Source: Streptomyces xiamenensis (GTDB lineage Bacteria; Actinomycetota; Actinomycetes; Streptomycetales; Streptomycetaceae). Taken from it: a stretch of 64,000 nt of DNA. Shown one piece after another: positions 36,385-45,839 of the stretch. The DNA is taken from the NCBI RefSeq assembly GCF_000993785.3, contig NZ_CP009922.3, positions 2,542,001 through 2,606,000 on the forward strand, in the 5' to 3' direction. A program made the translations under genes and the position numbers. Each line of letters starts with the position of its first letter. The first letter of the stretch is position 1. The notes beneath the pieces were generated by a model, which did no database searches, was not told the origin of the DNA, and saw only the letters and a program-made list of their open reading frames with translations.

Positions 36385-37670
36385 AGCTGGGGTCCCGTCG
36401 CGTAGGCGGCGCGCAGTTCGTCGGCGACGCGCCGGGAGGCGGGCAGGCGGGCCTTGTGGCCACCTCCCGTGAGCTGCCGGGCGCCGGTGGCGGTGGTGCT
36501 GTCGTCGGTTTCCGGGTGCGTGGTGCCGGCCGCGGGGCCCGGCTGTGCCGCTTGCTCAGGGCTCCGGCCGGAGGCGGCCGGAGCGCCGGGCTCCCCGGGG
36601 CCGTCGGCGGCGCGGGAGCGGTGCGAGCCGGAGCCGTGCGCGCCGGAGGAGGCGCCGGGTTCCGCCGGCGCGTCCGCGTCACCGGACCGTGGGGCGCCGA
36701 CCGCGTCCAGGGCGTCCTCGTCGAGCCTGGCCCCGAACTGCTCCTCCAGCCGCCGCAGTCGCTCCTCGATCGACGGGGTCATTCTCTCCTCGGGCGCTGT
36801 CTCCGCCGGGCGGAACGTACGCGTGATCAGGGCGCGGCGCCCCAGGGCCGGGCTCAGTCCGGCATCCCGCAGCAGCGTGGCGCAGATCTCCCCCACCTCC
36901 TCCAGCCCGGGCCGCGCGTGCGGGTCGTGCGCCAGCATGGCCGCCAGCAGGTCGTGCAGCGGACCGGCCGGCAGTCCGCTCAGGTCCGGGGCGGTCTCCC
37001 GCAGGACGACCTTTCGGTGCACGGCCTCCCAGCCGTTCCCGTCGTACGGGTAGTGGCCGCTCGCCGCGTACAGCAGCACCGTGCCGAGCCCGTACACGTC
37101 GCCCGCCGGGCTCGGATCGCCTTCGCCCAGCGCTTGTTCGGGCGGCATGCAGCGGATGGTGCCGATGACCACGCCGGATCGGGTGAGCGTGGCGTGGCCG
37201 GCCTCGGTGATGGCGCCCAGACCGAAGTCGATGATGCTGGGGCCGCCCTCGCCCATGATGACGTTCTGCGGCTTGAGGTCACGGTGCAGCAGGCCCACGG
37301 CGTGGACGGCGGACAGCCCTTCGGCGAGGAGAGCACCGGCGCTGGCCACCAGCGCGGGCGGCAGCGGGCCGTGCTCGTCGACACCCTCCAGCAGCGTGCC
37401 GCCGGGCACGTACTCCATGGCCATCCAGGGACGGTCCGCGTACGGGTCGGCGTCGAGGAAGCGGGCGACCCGGTCGGTGCCGCTGACGGTCCGGGCGATG
37501 AGCGCTTCCCGCTCGAAGCGCTGCCGGGCGTGCGGATCGAGCCGGTCCCCGCGGATCAGTTTGACGGCGACGGGTGCCCCGGCGGGCGAATAGGCGAGAA
37601 ATACCTCCCCCATGCCCCCGGTACCGAGCTCCCGTACCACCACATAACGCCCGATTCGCTCCGGGATCAT
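36381..37670 (-). CDS. Hanks-type Ser/Thr protein kinase, first gene of the helicase-methylase operon
   Basis: A 429-residue kinase. It has the glycine loop ELGTGGMGEVFLAY, Lys in VAVKL near 35, catalytic HRDLKPQN near 130 and IDFGLG near 147. The activation segment GTIRCMPPEQ departs from the usual GTxxYMAPEQ. After the kinase domain (about 1-260) come a short helix SIEERLRRLEEQFGARLD and a long Pro/Ala/Gly/Ser linker. There is no transmembrane helix or PASTA domain, so it is cytoplasmic. I chose the ATG at 37670, with GGGGAG nine bases upstream, over an upstream in-frame start at 37694. Its stop overlaps the helicase start. A kinase in a methylase/helicase operon recalls PglW in the Pgl/BREX-2 system, but the sequence is a plain Hanks kinase. 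Confidence 0.85.
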   Translation of the reverse strand: MIPERIGRYVVVRELGTGGMGEVFLAYSPAGAPVAVKLIRGDRLDPHARQRFEREALIARTVSGTDRVARFLDADPYADRPWMAMEYVPGGTLLEGVDEHGPLPPALVASAGALLAEGLSAVHAVGLLHRDLKPQNVIMGEGGPSIIDFGLGAITEAGHATLTRSGVVIGTIRCMPPEQALGEGDPSPAGDVYGLGTVLLYAASGHYPYDGNGWEAVHRKVVLRETAPDLSGLPAGPLHDLLAAMLAHDPHARPGLEEVGEICATLLRDAGLSPALGRRALITRTFRPAETAPEERMTPSIEERLRRLEEQFGARLDEDALDAVGAPRSGDADAPAEPGASSGAHGSGSHRSRAADGPGEPGAPAASGRSPEQAAQPGPAAGTTHPETDDSTTATGARQLTGGGHKARLPASRRVADELRAAYATGPQL

Positions 37671-37917
37671 GTTCACGATCTCCCCACACCCCACACACTC
37701 CGGCGGAGCGACCCAGCCTATCCGGTCACCCGCGCCTCCACCCGGAAGTCCTGATCAATCCGCCCGACCCGCCTCAGGGAACCCATGAAGCCCACGGAGC
37801 GCATTATCCCCATAAGAGGAAGTCCGCATGAAATAAACATGAGTTGGCCTCTTCATCCATATTTCTCATTCCACTACGCTCACCGCGACCCGAATCAGCC
37901 CTGGTGGGGGGTGGACG

Positions 37918-40900
37918 TTGTCGCGCCGAAATGCCGGAGAACACCAGTCACACATCGCACCCACAGATTCCGTGGAACATCTCGTGACCGTCTTCGCGCG
38001 GGAGGTCGCCGCGAAACTGCGCGGCCCCGGTAGCAGAGAAGACGCACTGACCACACCCGTGGAAACCCTGCTGCGCGCCATGGGCCGCCGACAGGGCGTC
38101 TCCCTGGTGGCGCACGGCCAAAGCCCCATCCCCAGCCTGAGAGTCAGACCCGACTTCGCCATCGGAATCAGCAACCGGATCATCGGGAACATCGAGCTGA
38201 AAGCTCCCGGCAAAGGGGTCGATCCCACCCGGTGGCGGCCGAAGGACCACGACCGCAGGCAATGGGAGAAATTCCGCGCCCTGACCAATGTGCTGTACAC
38301 GGACGGCACGCACTGGGCGCTGTACCGCGAAGGGGCACAGGTCGGCCCGACCGCCGTACTGGCCGGCGATCTCCGTGCCGGGGAGCTCACCCCGGGCCCG
38401 GAATTCGAGGCACTGATCACGCGATTCCTCCACGCCACCCCGCCGCGCTCGGACAGCGTCGGCGTCCTCGTCCCCCGGATCGCCCGGCTCTGCTCACTGC
38501 TGCGCGAGGAGGTACGTGAACGCCTGGAGCGCGAGACCCGCCAGGAGACCGGCCAGGCCTTCACCGTGCTCGCCAACGACTGGCGTGACCTGCTCTTCCC
38601 GGACGCCACGCGGGAGGAGTTCGCCGACCAGTACGCCCAGACGCTGACCTTCGCGCTGCTGCTCGCCCGCGTCGAAGGCATCGACCTCGCCGATCAGCCG
38701 CTGCGCGAAGTGGCGGGCAAACTGAGCAAGACGCACTCCCTCATGGGCAAGGCCCTCGCCGTGCTCACCGACGACGCGCTCGACGATCTCCGGGGAGTGG
38801 TGGGCACGATGGTCCAGGTGGTCTCCGCCGTGGACCCGGCGCTGTTCGAGGACCGGACCGGGGACGCCTACCTGCACTTCTACGAACGCTTTCTGTCCGC
38901 GTACGACCCGAAGCTGCGGCAGGAGACGGGCACGTACTACACGCCCAACGAGGTCGTGGACTTCATGGTCCGCTTCACGGACTCCCTGCTGCGGGAACGA
39001 CTCGGCCGCCGCAAGGGGTTCCGCGACGAGGACGTCACGGTGGTGGACCCGGCGACCGGCACCGGAACGTTCCTCATCAACATCATCGACCGGGTGGCCA
39101 AGGACGAGGCGAACGAACTCGGCGAAGGGCTGGTGCCGGGCACCCTGCGGGATCTGTCCCGGCGGCTGATCGGCTTCGAGAAGCAGACCGGGCCGTACGC
39201 GGTGGCGGAGCTGCGGCTCAGCCACACGTTCAAGGCCCATGGAACGGAGATCCCCGAGGACTCACTGCGGCTGCACGTGGCGGACACCCTGGACGACCCC
39301 GCCGTCGAACACCACCTCGGCTTCCACTACGAGGCCATCGCCAAGCACCGCCGCCTCGCCAACCAGGTCAAGGCACGCGAGCAGGTCATGGTCGTCATCG
39401 GCAATCCCCCTTACCGGCGCGGGGTCAAGCGGGCCGGTCTCGGACGGTGGGTGGCCGAGGGCAACGACAACGACCGCACCGCGATCCTCGACCGGTTCCG
39501 GGGAGCCGGACCGGCCCGTACCCAGTACGCCCTGGACAACCTCTACATCTACTTCTGGGCGTGGGCGGCCTGGAAGGTCTTCGATCTCCCCACGGCCGAG
39601 CCCGGGTCGGACGAGGGGGAGACGCGGCCCGGTGTGATCGCCTTCATCACCCACTCCGGCTTCCTGGACAGTTCGGGCACGGCGGGGATGCGGCAGTATC
39701 TGCGCCGGGTGGCCGACGAGGGGTGGATCATCGGCCTGACCCCGGAGCACTCCCCCTACCCGGATGTCGGAACCAGGGTCTTCGCCGGCGTCCACAGGGA
39801 GATCTGCGTGGCGGTCTTCGTGCGGCGCGGGCAGCCACACACGGACGAACCGGCCGTGGTACGGCGCTTGGACGTGCCGGCGGGCAGCCGGGAAGCGAAG
39901 TTCGCGTGGCTGGACGGGCTGACTCCGGACGGCCACCGGTCGGGGAGCGGGTGGCAGGAGTGCGCGAACGGCTGGGCGGACCCGTTCCAGCCGGCGGCGG
40001 GAAGCGATTGGTCGGCGATGCCGTCGCTGGAAGATCTTCTGCCATGGCACAGCCCGGGAAACAAGAACAACCGCAGCTGGCCTGTGTCTCCCGATCAGAG
40101 CACACTGCGCGAACGCTGGCGCGCCCTCGTCAATGCTCCCAAGGCACGCAAGCCGAACCTCCTGAAAAGCACGCGGGACAGGCACCCGGACAAGGCCGAG
40201 CCGGCGCTGCCCGGTCAGCGAGCGAGTAGCACCCTGAGCACCGAGACGGACAACTCCGCGGTTCTGTGCTCGTACGGCAGGATGACCTTCGATCGACAAT
40301 GGATCGTGGCGGACCGCCGGGTCATCGACTTTCCCCGTCCGCCGCTGTGGCTCGCGCAGGGCGACCGCCAGATCCATCTCACCGAGTTGCACACCGAAGC
40401 GGGACGCCAGGGGCCCGCTCTCGGATTCACCGCGCTGCTCCCCGACATGCACCACTTCAAGGGGACCGAAGGCGGTCGTGTCACCCCCCTCTACCGCGAC
40501 CCGTTCGGCAACCTCCCGAATGTCACCCCGGGCCTGGCCGCCGCTCTGTCCGGCGCCCTCGGCATCCCCGTACCGGCCGAGGACATCTTCAGCTACACGG
40601 CGGGGGTCGCCGCCCACCCCGGCTACACCGCCCACTATCAACAGGAACTGGCCTCCCGGGGAGTCCGCATTCCGCTCACCCGCGATCCCGAACTCTGGCG
40701 TGCCACCGTCCAGGCGGGACGGCGCGTTCTGTGGCTGCACACGTTCGGGGAACGCTGTGCCGACCCCTCGGCGGGGCGCCCGCACGGCACCCCGCGCCTC
40801 CCGGACGCGGAGCGCCCGTTGTGCCGCAACCCGATCGGGGACACACCGGGCGGCATGCCCGAGACGATCACCTACGACGCGAGCACCCGCACACTGACCG

Positions 40901-41325
40901 TCGGCACCGGCACGATCAGCCCAGTGCCCCGGGAGGTGTGGGAGTACCGCATCGGCGGTGTCCAGGTGATCCGCAAGTGGTTCGGCTTCCGCAAGCGGGC
41001 GCCCGACGTGGAACGGCAGACCCCGCTGAACGACATCCTTCCCGACTGCTGGCCCACCGAGTACACCAGAGAGCTGCTGCGTGTGCTCAACGTCCTGGGC
41101 CTGCTGGTGAAGATGGAACCTGATCAGGCGGCTCTGCTGAGCGCGATCGACGCCGGTCCGCAGATCAGCAGCCCCGAACTCACCCGCCTCGGTGTACTGC
41201 CGGTGTCCCCGTCCGCGAAGAAGGCACCCCGGGTCCCGGCACCCTCCCCACAGGACACACTGGACTTCGAGCCCGGCGATCCCGGGGCCCCGCCCCCTCG
41301 GAAACGCCCTCGCCGACCCGCTTGA
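37918..41325 (+). CDS. Type IIG/ISP-like restriction-modification enzyme
   Basis: A 1135-residue fusion of nuclease and adenine methylase. The N-terminal PD-ExK site is [10 protein letters not shown] followed by [10 protein letters not shown] (about 78-98). A helical spacer follows, then [17 protein letters not shown], motif [15 protein letters not shown] near 377-389 and motif [12 protein letters not shown] near 492-500. The C-terminal ~500 residues should hold the target-recognition domain. There is no helicase, so this is IIG-like rather than a full ISP enzyme; one chain would both methylate and cut. The start is a TTG with a G-rich GGTGGGGGGTGG just upstream; a GTG 18 codons later lacks a site. 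It is divergent from the kinase-helicase-methylase operon across about 250 bases. Confidence 0.8.
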   Translation: MSRRNAGEHQSHIAPTDSVEHLVTVFAREVAAKLRGPGSREDALTTPVETLLRAMGRRQGVSLVAHGQSPIPSLRVRPDFAIGISNRIIGNIELKAPGKGVDPTRWRPKDHDRRQWEKFRALTNVLYTDGTHWALYREGAQVGPTAVLAGDLRAGELTPGPEFEALITRFLHATPPRSDSVGVLVPRIARLCSLLREEVRERLERETRQETGQAFTVLANDWRDLLFPDATREEFADQYAQTLTFALLLARVEGIDLADQPLREVAGKLSKTHSLMGKALAVLTDDALDDLRGVVGTMVQVVSAVDPALFEDRTGDAYLHFYERFLSAYDPKLRQETGTYYTPNEVVDFMVRFTDSLLRERLGRRKGFRDEDVTVVDPATGTGTFLINIIDRVAKDEANELGEGLVPGTLRDLSRRLIGFEKQTGPYAVAELRLSHTFKAHGTEIPEDSLRLHVADTLDDPAVEHHLGFHYEAIAKHRRLANQVKAREQVMVVIGNPPYRRGVKRAGLGRWVAEGNDNDRTAILDRFRGAGPARTQYALDNLYIYFWAWAAWKVFDLPTAEPGSDEGETRPGVIAFITHSGFLDSSGTAGMRQYLRRVADEGWIIGLTPEHSPYPDVGTRVFAGVHREICVAVFVRRGQPHTDEPAVVRRLDVPAGSREAKFAWLDGLTPDGHRSGSGWQECANGWADPFQPAAGSDWSAMPSLEDLLPWHSPGNKNNRSWPVSPDQSTLRERWRALVNAPKARKPNLLKSTRDRHPDKAEPALPGQRASSTLSTETDNSAVLCSYGRMTFDRQWIVADRRVIDFPRPPLWLAQGDRQIHLTELHTEAGRQGPALGFTALLPDMHHFKGTEGGRVTPLYRDPFGNLPNVTPGLAAALSGALGIPVPAEDIFSYTAGVAAHPGYTAHYQQELASRGVRIPLTRDPELWRATVQAGRRVLWLHTFGERCADPSAGRPHGTPRLPDAERPLCRNPIGDTPGGMPETITYDASTRTLTVGTGTISPVPREVWEYRIGGVQVIRKWFGFRKRAPDVERQTPLNDILPDCWPTEYTRELLRVLNVLGLLVKMEPDQAALLSAIDAGPQISSPELTRLGVLPVSPSAKKAPRVPAPSPQDTLDFEPGDPGAPPPRKRPRRPA

Positions 41326-41404
41326 GCACCTGCCCCCGGTGCGGCACCGAGTCGTACCCGGTCATCGGCCGGGCACGGAGCGAACCGGTCGCCTGTCATC
41401 CCGC

Positions 41405-41440
41405 TGCGTCGGACCCCGGGAAACGCCGGAGTCCGACGCA
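41405..41440. terminator. Bidirectional hairpin after the type IIG gene
   Basis: TGCGTCGGAC (41405-41414) pairs with GTCCGACGCA (41431-41440) with a further CCGG/CCGG inner pair. It lies in the 128-base gap between two convergent stops and marks the edge between the defence genes and the 5-oxoproline module. Confidence 0.7.
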
Positions 41441-41453
41441 CCGGATCCCGGTG

Positions 41454-42248
41454 TCACTGTCCTTCGGGTGCCGCGTCCACCAGGTGGTCCAGGACCAGCA
41501 TGTGGCCCGGGGCGTGGGTGATGGCGTACTCCGGGGCCGCGGCCGGGAGGGCGAGTTGGGGGGTGACCCCGCAGGCCCAGAAGACCGGGACGTCGCCGTC
41601 CTCGATCACCGGGGAGGGTCCGAAGTCCGGGCGGGACAGGTCGGCGATGCCCAGGGCCGCCGGGTCGCCGATGTGGACGGGTGCGCCGTGGCCGGTCGGG
41701 TAGCGCGCGGTGATCTCGACGGCGCGCGCGACCAGCGCGGCCGGGATGGCCCGCATGCTGACCACGAGCGGCCCCGACAGCCGTCCGGCCGGCCGGGTCG
41801 GCACGTCCGTGACGTACACCGGCGGCGCCGCCGAGCCCGGCGCGTACCGCACCGGGACGCCGGCCCGGCACAGCGGCCCCTCGAAGGTGTGGCTGCACCC
41901 GAGCAGAAACCCCACGGAGTCGTCGCGCCAGTACGGCGTGATGTCGTGCGGCTCGCCGGCCGGTTCGCCGTGGCGCCACAGGCGGTAGCGCGGCAGGTCG
42001 GTGCGCAGGTCGGCCACCGTCGTCCCGACGCGCACCACCGGGTCGCCGGGCTCGGTCACCGCGATGACCGGGCAGGGCTTCGGGTTGCGGACGCAGTACA
42101 GCAGGACGTCGTAGGCCAGTTCGCGCGGGACGATGACGAGGTTGGCCTGCTGGTGGCCGTCCAGGATCCCGGCCGTGGGGCCGTTCCAGCGGCCGGCGGC
42201 GGCCAGCTCGCGCAGCGCCCGGGGGGTGTCGGGGGCCCCGGCGCTCAT
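41454..42248 (-). CDS. UPF0317/D-glutamate-cyclase-family protein (putative hydro-lyase)
   Basis: A 264-residue protein of the UPF0317 family (formerly DUF1445), with [59 protein letters not shown] and the closing [16 protein letters not shown]. Family members have been called putative hydro-lyases and, from the mammalian DGLUCY relative, D-glutamate cyclases that close D-Glu to 5-oxo-D-proline. The ATG overlaps the MFS stop by four bases. Proximity to pxpABC supports a role in glutamate/5-oxoproline metabolism, but the reaction is inferred from family and context. Confidence 0.82.
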   Translation of the reverse strand: MSAGAPDTPRALRELAAAGRWNGPTAGILDGHQQANLVIVPRELAYDVLLYCVRNPKPCPVIAVTEPGDPVVRVGTTVADLRTDLPRYRLWRHGEPAGEPHDITPYWRDDSVGFLLGCSHTFEGPLCRAGVPVRYAPGSAAPPVYVTDVPTRPAGRLSGPLVVSMRAIPAALVARAVEITARYPTGHGAPVHIGDPAALGIADLSRPDFGPSPVIEDGDVPVFWACGVTPQLALPAAAPEYAITHAPGHMLVLDHLVDAAPEGQ

Positions 42249-43570
42249 GTCAGCTCCAGCTTGCTGGACTCGGGCACGGTGCGCAGCGTGAGCAGCGCCA
42301 TCGCTGCGGCGCCCATCAGCAGGAAGCCGGGGGCCAGGAGGTTGCCGGTGGTGGCGATGAGCCAGGTCGCCAGGTACGGGGTGAGGCCGCCGCCGATGAT
42401 GGTGCCGATGTTGAAGCTGAAGGACAGGCCGGTGTACCGCACCCGGGTCGGGAACTGTTCGGCGTACGTCGGGTAGGTGACGGACTGGACGATCGGCATC
42501 GGCAGGGCGAGGACGATCATGGCGAGGACGGCGAGCGGGAAGCTCCCGACGCCCATGACGAGCATGGCCGGGACGACGAGGACCGCGTAGCCGGTGAAGC
42601 CGATGGTGATGACCTTCTTGCGGCCCCAGGTGTCGGAGAGCCCGCCGAACAGGGGCATCAGGCAGGCCACGAAGAAGCTGATCCCGCCCATGATCCAGAA
42701 GGTGGAGGACTTGGGGTAGCCCAGTTCCGAGGTGAGGTAGATGTTCATGAAGATCAGGCCGACCCAGTAGCCGCAGTTGGACCCGATCGCCAGCAGCGTC
42801 ACCTTGAGGACCGGGCCCCGGTACCGGGTGAGCACCTCGGTCAGCGGCGCCTTGGCCGTGGCGTCCTCCTCCTTGGTGGTCAGGAACGCCTCGGAGTCCT
42901 CAAGTCGGTTGCGGGCGAGCAGCGCGACGGCGATGAGCGGCAGGGAGAGCAGGAAGGGGATGCGCCAGCCGAAGTCCTGGAGCTGCTGTTCGGTCAGGAC
43001 GGTGCTCAGGACGCCGGCCACCAGCGCGGCCGTTCCGCCGCCGAGCGCGACGCCGACGGGGGTGAAGGCGCCGAAGAAGCCGCGCCGTCCGGGCGGGGCG
43101 GACTCGGCGAGGTAGGTGGCGGAGCCGGTGACCTCGCCGCCGGCGAAGAAGCCCTGGGCCAGCCGTACCAGGAGGAGCCCGATGGGCGCGGCGACGCCGA
43201 CGGTCTCGGCGGTGGGCAGCAGTCCGACGGCCGCGGTGGCGGTGCCCATGCCGACGACGGTGAGGATCAGCACGGGTTTGCGGCCCATCCGGTCACCGAG
43301 CCGGCCGAGCACGATGCCGCCCAGCGGGCGCATCAGGAAGGCGCTGCCGAAGACGGCGAGGGTGGCCAGCAGCGAGGCGGTGGGGTCGTCGTCGGGGAAG
43401 AAGTGCGGTCCGATGACGACGGCCAGGTAGCCGTAGACGCCGAACTCGTAGTACTCGATGGCCGTGCCCGCGGCGGCGGCGACGGCCGCCCTGCGGGAGC
43501 GGCGCGGGGTGCTGTCCTGACCCGCTGTTCTCTCCCCGGTCGCGGGCGGGGGCGTTGATAGGCTCGTCAT
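42245..43570 (-). CDS. MFS transporter of the metabolite:H+ symporter (MHS) type
   Basis: A 441-residue inner-membrane transporter with 12 predicted helices. MHS hallmarks are [20 protein letters not shown] at the first helix, [20 protein letters not shown] in the first loop, and [19 protein letters not shown]. Relatives import dicarboxylates, proline/betaine or shikimate using protons. GGAG lies seven bases before the ATG. It is coupled to the downstream UPF0317 gene (4-base overlap). Import of a glutamate-like or pyroglutamate-like substrate fits the neighbouring pxp genes, but the specificity cannot be read. Confidence 0.85.
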   Translation of the reverse strand: MTSLSTPPPATGERTAGQDSTPRRSRRAAVAAAAGTAIEYYEFGVYGYLAVVIGPHFFPDDDPTASLLATLAVFGSAFLMRPLGGIVLGRLGDRMGRKPVLILTVVGMGTATAAVGLLPTAETVGVAAPIGLLLVRLAQGFFAGGEVTGSATYLAESAPPGRRGFFGAFTPVGVALGGGTAALVAGVLSTVLTEQQLQDFGWRIPFLLSLPLIAVALLARNRLEDSEAFLTTKEEDATAKAPLTEVLTRYRGPVLKVTLLAIGSNCGYWVGLIFMNIYLTSELGYPKSSTFWIMGGISFFVACLMPLFGGLSDTWGRKKVITIGFTGYAVLVVPAMLVMGVGSFPLAVLAMIVLALPMPIVQSVTYPTYAEQFPTRVRYTGLSFSFNIGTIIGGGLTPYLATWLIATTGNLLAPGFLLMGAAAMALLTLRTVPESSKLELT

Positions 43571-43676
43571 GGGCGTGCTCCGGTTCTGACATGTCCTGTG
43601 GCAGGGATGTGCGGCCAGTCGTGCGGGGCGTCCGCGTGCAGACGCGGGTGCGGGTACGGCGCCCGGGGGCCCGTAT

Positions 43677-43717
43677 GACGGTCATCTGCAGGACTGGACC
43701 TCCTGCTGATGACCGTC
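43677..43717. terminator. Long imperfect hairpin after the VOC gene
   Basis: GACGGTCATC (43677-43686) and GATGACCGTC (43708-43717) pair perfectly. After one T-T mismatch GCAGGA and TCCTGC continue the stem, giving 16 pairs around a 7-base loop. It begins 18 bases beyond the VOC stop (minus strand). It should end the pxp-VOC transcript and separate it from the MFS gene. Confidence 0.72.
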
Positions 43718-43734
43718 GCTCCGTCCGGGCGGTG

Positions 43735-44187
43735 TCAGACGGCGAAGAGCTGCTCCAGGTCGGCAAACGCCTTGAACTCCATGGCGTTGCCGGCCGGGTC
43801 GAGGAAGAACATCGTCCACTGCTCGCCGGGCTCGCCCTCGAAGCGGACGTAGGGCTCGATGACGAACGCGGTGCCGATCGCGGTGAGCCGCTCGGCCAGC
43901 GCCTTGAACTCCTCGACGGGCAGCACCAGTCCGAAGTGCGGCACCGGGACCTGGTGGCCGTCGACCGGGTTGGTGCCGGCGACGCCGTCCCGGGGGGTGC
44001 CGGAGGGGCCGTCGCCGACCTGGTGGGTGACGACCTGGTGGCCGCCGAAGTTCCAGTCGATCCACTTGGTGTCCGAGCGGCCCTCGGTGAAGCCGAGCAC
44101 CGTTCCGTAGAACTGGCGGGCCGCTTCGATGTCGTCGACCGGGATGGCGAGGTGGAAGGGGACGAGGCCGGTGGGCTGGGTGGTCAT
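43735..44187 (-). CDS. VOC-superfamily (glyoxalase-like) protein
   Basis: A 150-residue metalloenzyme-fold protein with two paired beta-alpha-beta modules. [20 protein letters not shown] opens the first, [20 protein letters not shown] the second, and [16 protein letters not shown] closes it. The His in the first and second strands and the late Glu are plausible metal ligands. It lies 87 bases after pxpC on the same strand. Substrate unknown; relatives include dioxygenases, epimerases and isomerases. It may process a by-product of the 5-oxoproline pathway. Confidence 0.8.
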   Translation of the reverse strand: MTTQPTGLVPFHLAIPVDDIEAARQFYGTVLGFTEGRSDTKWIDWNFGGHQVVTHQVGDGPSGTPRDGVAGTNPVDGHQVPVPHFGLVLPVEEFKALAERLTAIGTAFVIEPYVRFEGEPGEQWTMFFLDPAGNAMEFKAFADLEQLFAV

Positions 44188-44274
44188 GGTGGCTCTCTTT
44201 CGGTGGGAGGGGTGAGGGGGGACGGCGTTGTCGTGCGGGTGTGCTGGTGTGCTGGTGCGGTCCGGGGCCTCCTG

Positions 44275-45174
44275 TCAGCGGGCCGGTACGAGGCGCAGCT
44301 CGTCCCCGGGCAGGGTCTGGCCGACGAGGTCGATGTCGGTGTCCGTGACCACCCCGATGACCGGGTAGCCGCCGGTGACGGGATGGTCGGAGAGGAACAC
44401 GATCGGCTCGCCGGACGGCGGGATCTGGATGGCGCCGCGCACCGTGCCCTCGCTGGGCAGGTGTACGGAGCCGATGGCCAGCGGCGGCCCGGTGAGGCGG
44501 GCGCCGACACGGTCGGTCTGGGCGGAGATCCGCCAGGTGGTGGCGGTCAGCCGCTGCCGGTCGGCCGCGTCGAACAGGTCATCGCGCGGCCCCCATCGGA
44601 ACCTGGCGGTGACGGCGCCGTCGACCGGTACGGCGCTGAAGGCCAGTTCGACCGGGACGCCGGGGACCGGGCGGGCGGGGCCCAGGCCCAGCACCGTACC
44701 GGCGGCCAGGGGCGGGGGCCCGAGGCCGGTGAGGGAGTCGCGGGAGGCGGAGCCCAGGACGCGGGTGGCCTCGACACCGCCGCAGACCGCCAGGTACGTG
44801 CGGCAGCCGGCCCAGGGGCGTCCGATGGCGAGGCGGGCACCGGCGGGCAGGTGCACGAGGGTGGGGTCCGGGACGCGGACGCCGTTCACCGTCACCGGCG
44901 CCGGGGCCCCGGTGACGGCCGCGTACCGGGCCGTCGAGAGCGTGAGCTCCAGTCCGCCGAGGGTCATTTCGAGGGCGGGGGTGTTCTCGGGGTTGCCGAC
45001 CAGGCGGTTGGCGAGCGTGAAGCTGCGCCGGTCGGCGGGCCCGGCGGTGGGCACGCCGAGGTGGGCGAGCCCGGTACGGCCCAGGTCCTGGACGGTGGTG
45101 GCGACGCCGGCCGCCGCGACGGTCAGGGTGCCGGTGGTTCCGGTGGTGGGGGTGGTGATGGTGCCGGTGGTCAT
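44275..45174 (-). CDS. pxpC: 5-oxoprolinase subunit C (carboxyltransferase-like)
   Basis: A 299-residue subunit of the ATP-dependent bacterial 5-oxoprolinase. Family features are VAAAGVATTVQDLGRTGLAH at the start, VPTAGPADRRSFTLANRLVG, TYLAVCGGVEATRVLGSAS, and late PSGEPIVFLSDHPVTGGYPV. The ATG overlaps the pxpB stop by four bases (ATGA); an upstream in-frame extension lies inside pxpB and is Arg/Pro noise. PxpA, PxpB and PxpC act together to open 5-oxoproline to glutamate. Also described as the biotin-dependent carboxyltransferase/urea amidolyase family, but no biotin domain is present. Confidence 0.9.
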   Translation of the reverse strand: MTTGTITTPTTGTTGTLTVAAAGVATTVQDLGRTGLAHLGVPTAGPADRRSFTLANRLVGNPENTPALEMTLGGLELTLSTARYAAVTGAPAPVTVNGVRVPDPTLVHLPAGARLAIGRPWAGCRTYLAVCGGVEATRVLGSASRDSLTGLGPPPLAAGTVLGLGPARPVPGVPVELAFSAVPVDGAVTARFRWGPRDDLFDAADRQRLTATTWRISAQTDRVGARLTGPPLAIGSVHLPSEGTVRGAIQIPPSGEPIVFLSDHPVTGGYPVIGVVTDTDIDLVGQTLPGDELRLVPAR

Positions 45175-45839
45175 GGGCCGACCGCCTCGAAGACGACGCG
45201 GTCGCCGATGGCGAGGCGGTTCGGCGGGGTGGCGTCCACGTCCCACAGCCGCGTGGTGGTGACCCCGATCTGGTGCCAGCCGCCCGGGGTTCCGCCGGGG
45301 TAGACGACGGTCTGGTTCCCGGCTATGGCGACCACGCCGGCCGGGACCCGGGCGCGCGGGCTGTCCAGCCGGGGCAGCCGCAGGGGTTCGGGGAGGCCGT
45401 CGAGGTAGGCGAATCCGGGGGCGAAGCCGAAGAAGGCGACGGTGTGCCGGCCGCCGGTGTGCCGGCGCACGGCCTCGGCCCGGGTGAGGCCGGCGCGGGC
45501 GGCGACCGCGTCGAGGTCGGCGCCGTCGTAGCGGACCGGGATCACCACGGTACGGGCGGCGGCCCGCGGCCCGGAGCGTATGCCGTCCCCGCCGTCACCG
45601 ACCGCCGCCGCGTCGAGGAGCCTGGTCAGCCGGCCGGCCAGCCGCTCCATGGCGGCGGCGTGTTCGGCCACCACCAGCACGGTGGTGGCGGCCGGGACGA
45701 CCTCCCGCAGCTCGGCGGCCCAGGACGCGGCCCGGATGGCCAGGGCCAGTTCGGCGGGGCGGTGGCCGGGACACTCGACCAGCCAGCCGCGGTCACCCGC
45801 CCGCCGCAGCCGCGCCCCGCCGGCAGCCGCGCCCGTCAC
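45171..45839 (-). CDS. pxpB: 5-oxoprolinase subunit B (KipI-like)
   Basis: A 222-residue subunit of the allophanate-hydrolase-1 family. It has PAELALAIRAASWAAELREV, TVVIPVRYDGADLDAVAARA, the signature VAFFGFAPGFAYLDGLPEPL, RVPAGVVAIAGNQTVVYPGG and TPGGWHQIG. I chose the GTG at 45839, which overlaps the pxpA stop by four bases (GTGA); the longer in-frame reading runs antisense-like through pxpA. Together with PxpC it should provide the ATP-dependent step of 5-oxoproline cleavage. Confidence 0.9.
   Translation of the reverse strand: MTGAAAGGARLRRAGDRGWLVECPGHRPAELALAIRAASWAAELREVVPAATTVLVVAEHAAAMERLAGRLTRLLDAAAVGDGGDGIRSGPRAAARTVVIPVRYDGADLDAVAARAGLTRAEAVRRHTGGRHTVAFFGFAPGFAYLDGLPEPLRLPRLDSPRARVPAGVVAIAGNQTVVYPGGTPGGWHQIGVTTTRLWDVDATPPNRLAIGDRVVFEAVGP

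Noticed and set aside
27614..41325. Complete DISARM class 1 system
   Set aside because: DrmD- and DrmMI-like genes are present, but no drmA, drmB (DUF1998) or drmC (PLD) gene is adjacent. The DUF1998 protein at 11474-18295 is far away, on another operon and DruE-like in size.
37918..41325. Full type ISP enzyme (nuclease-helicase-methylase)
   Set aside because: No Walker A or DEAH motifs lie between the PD-ExK site and the methylase motif I, so the helicase of ISP enzymes is missing; type IIG-like is the better call.
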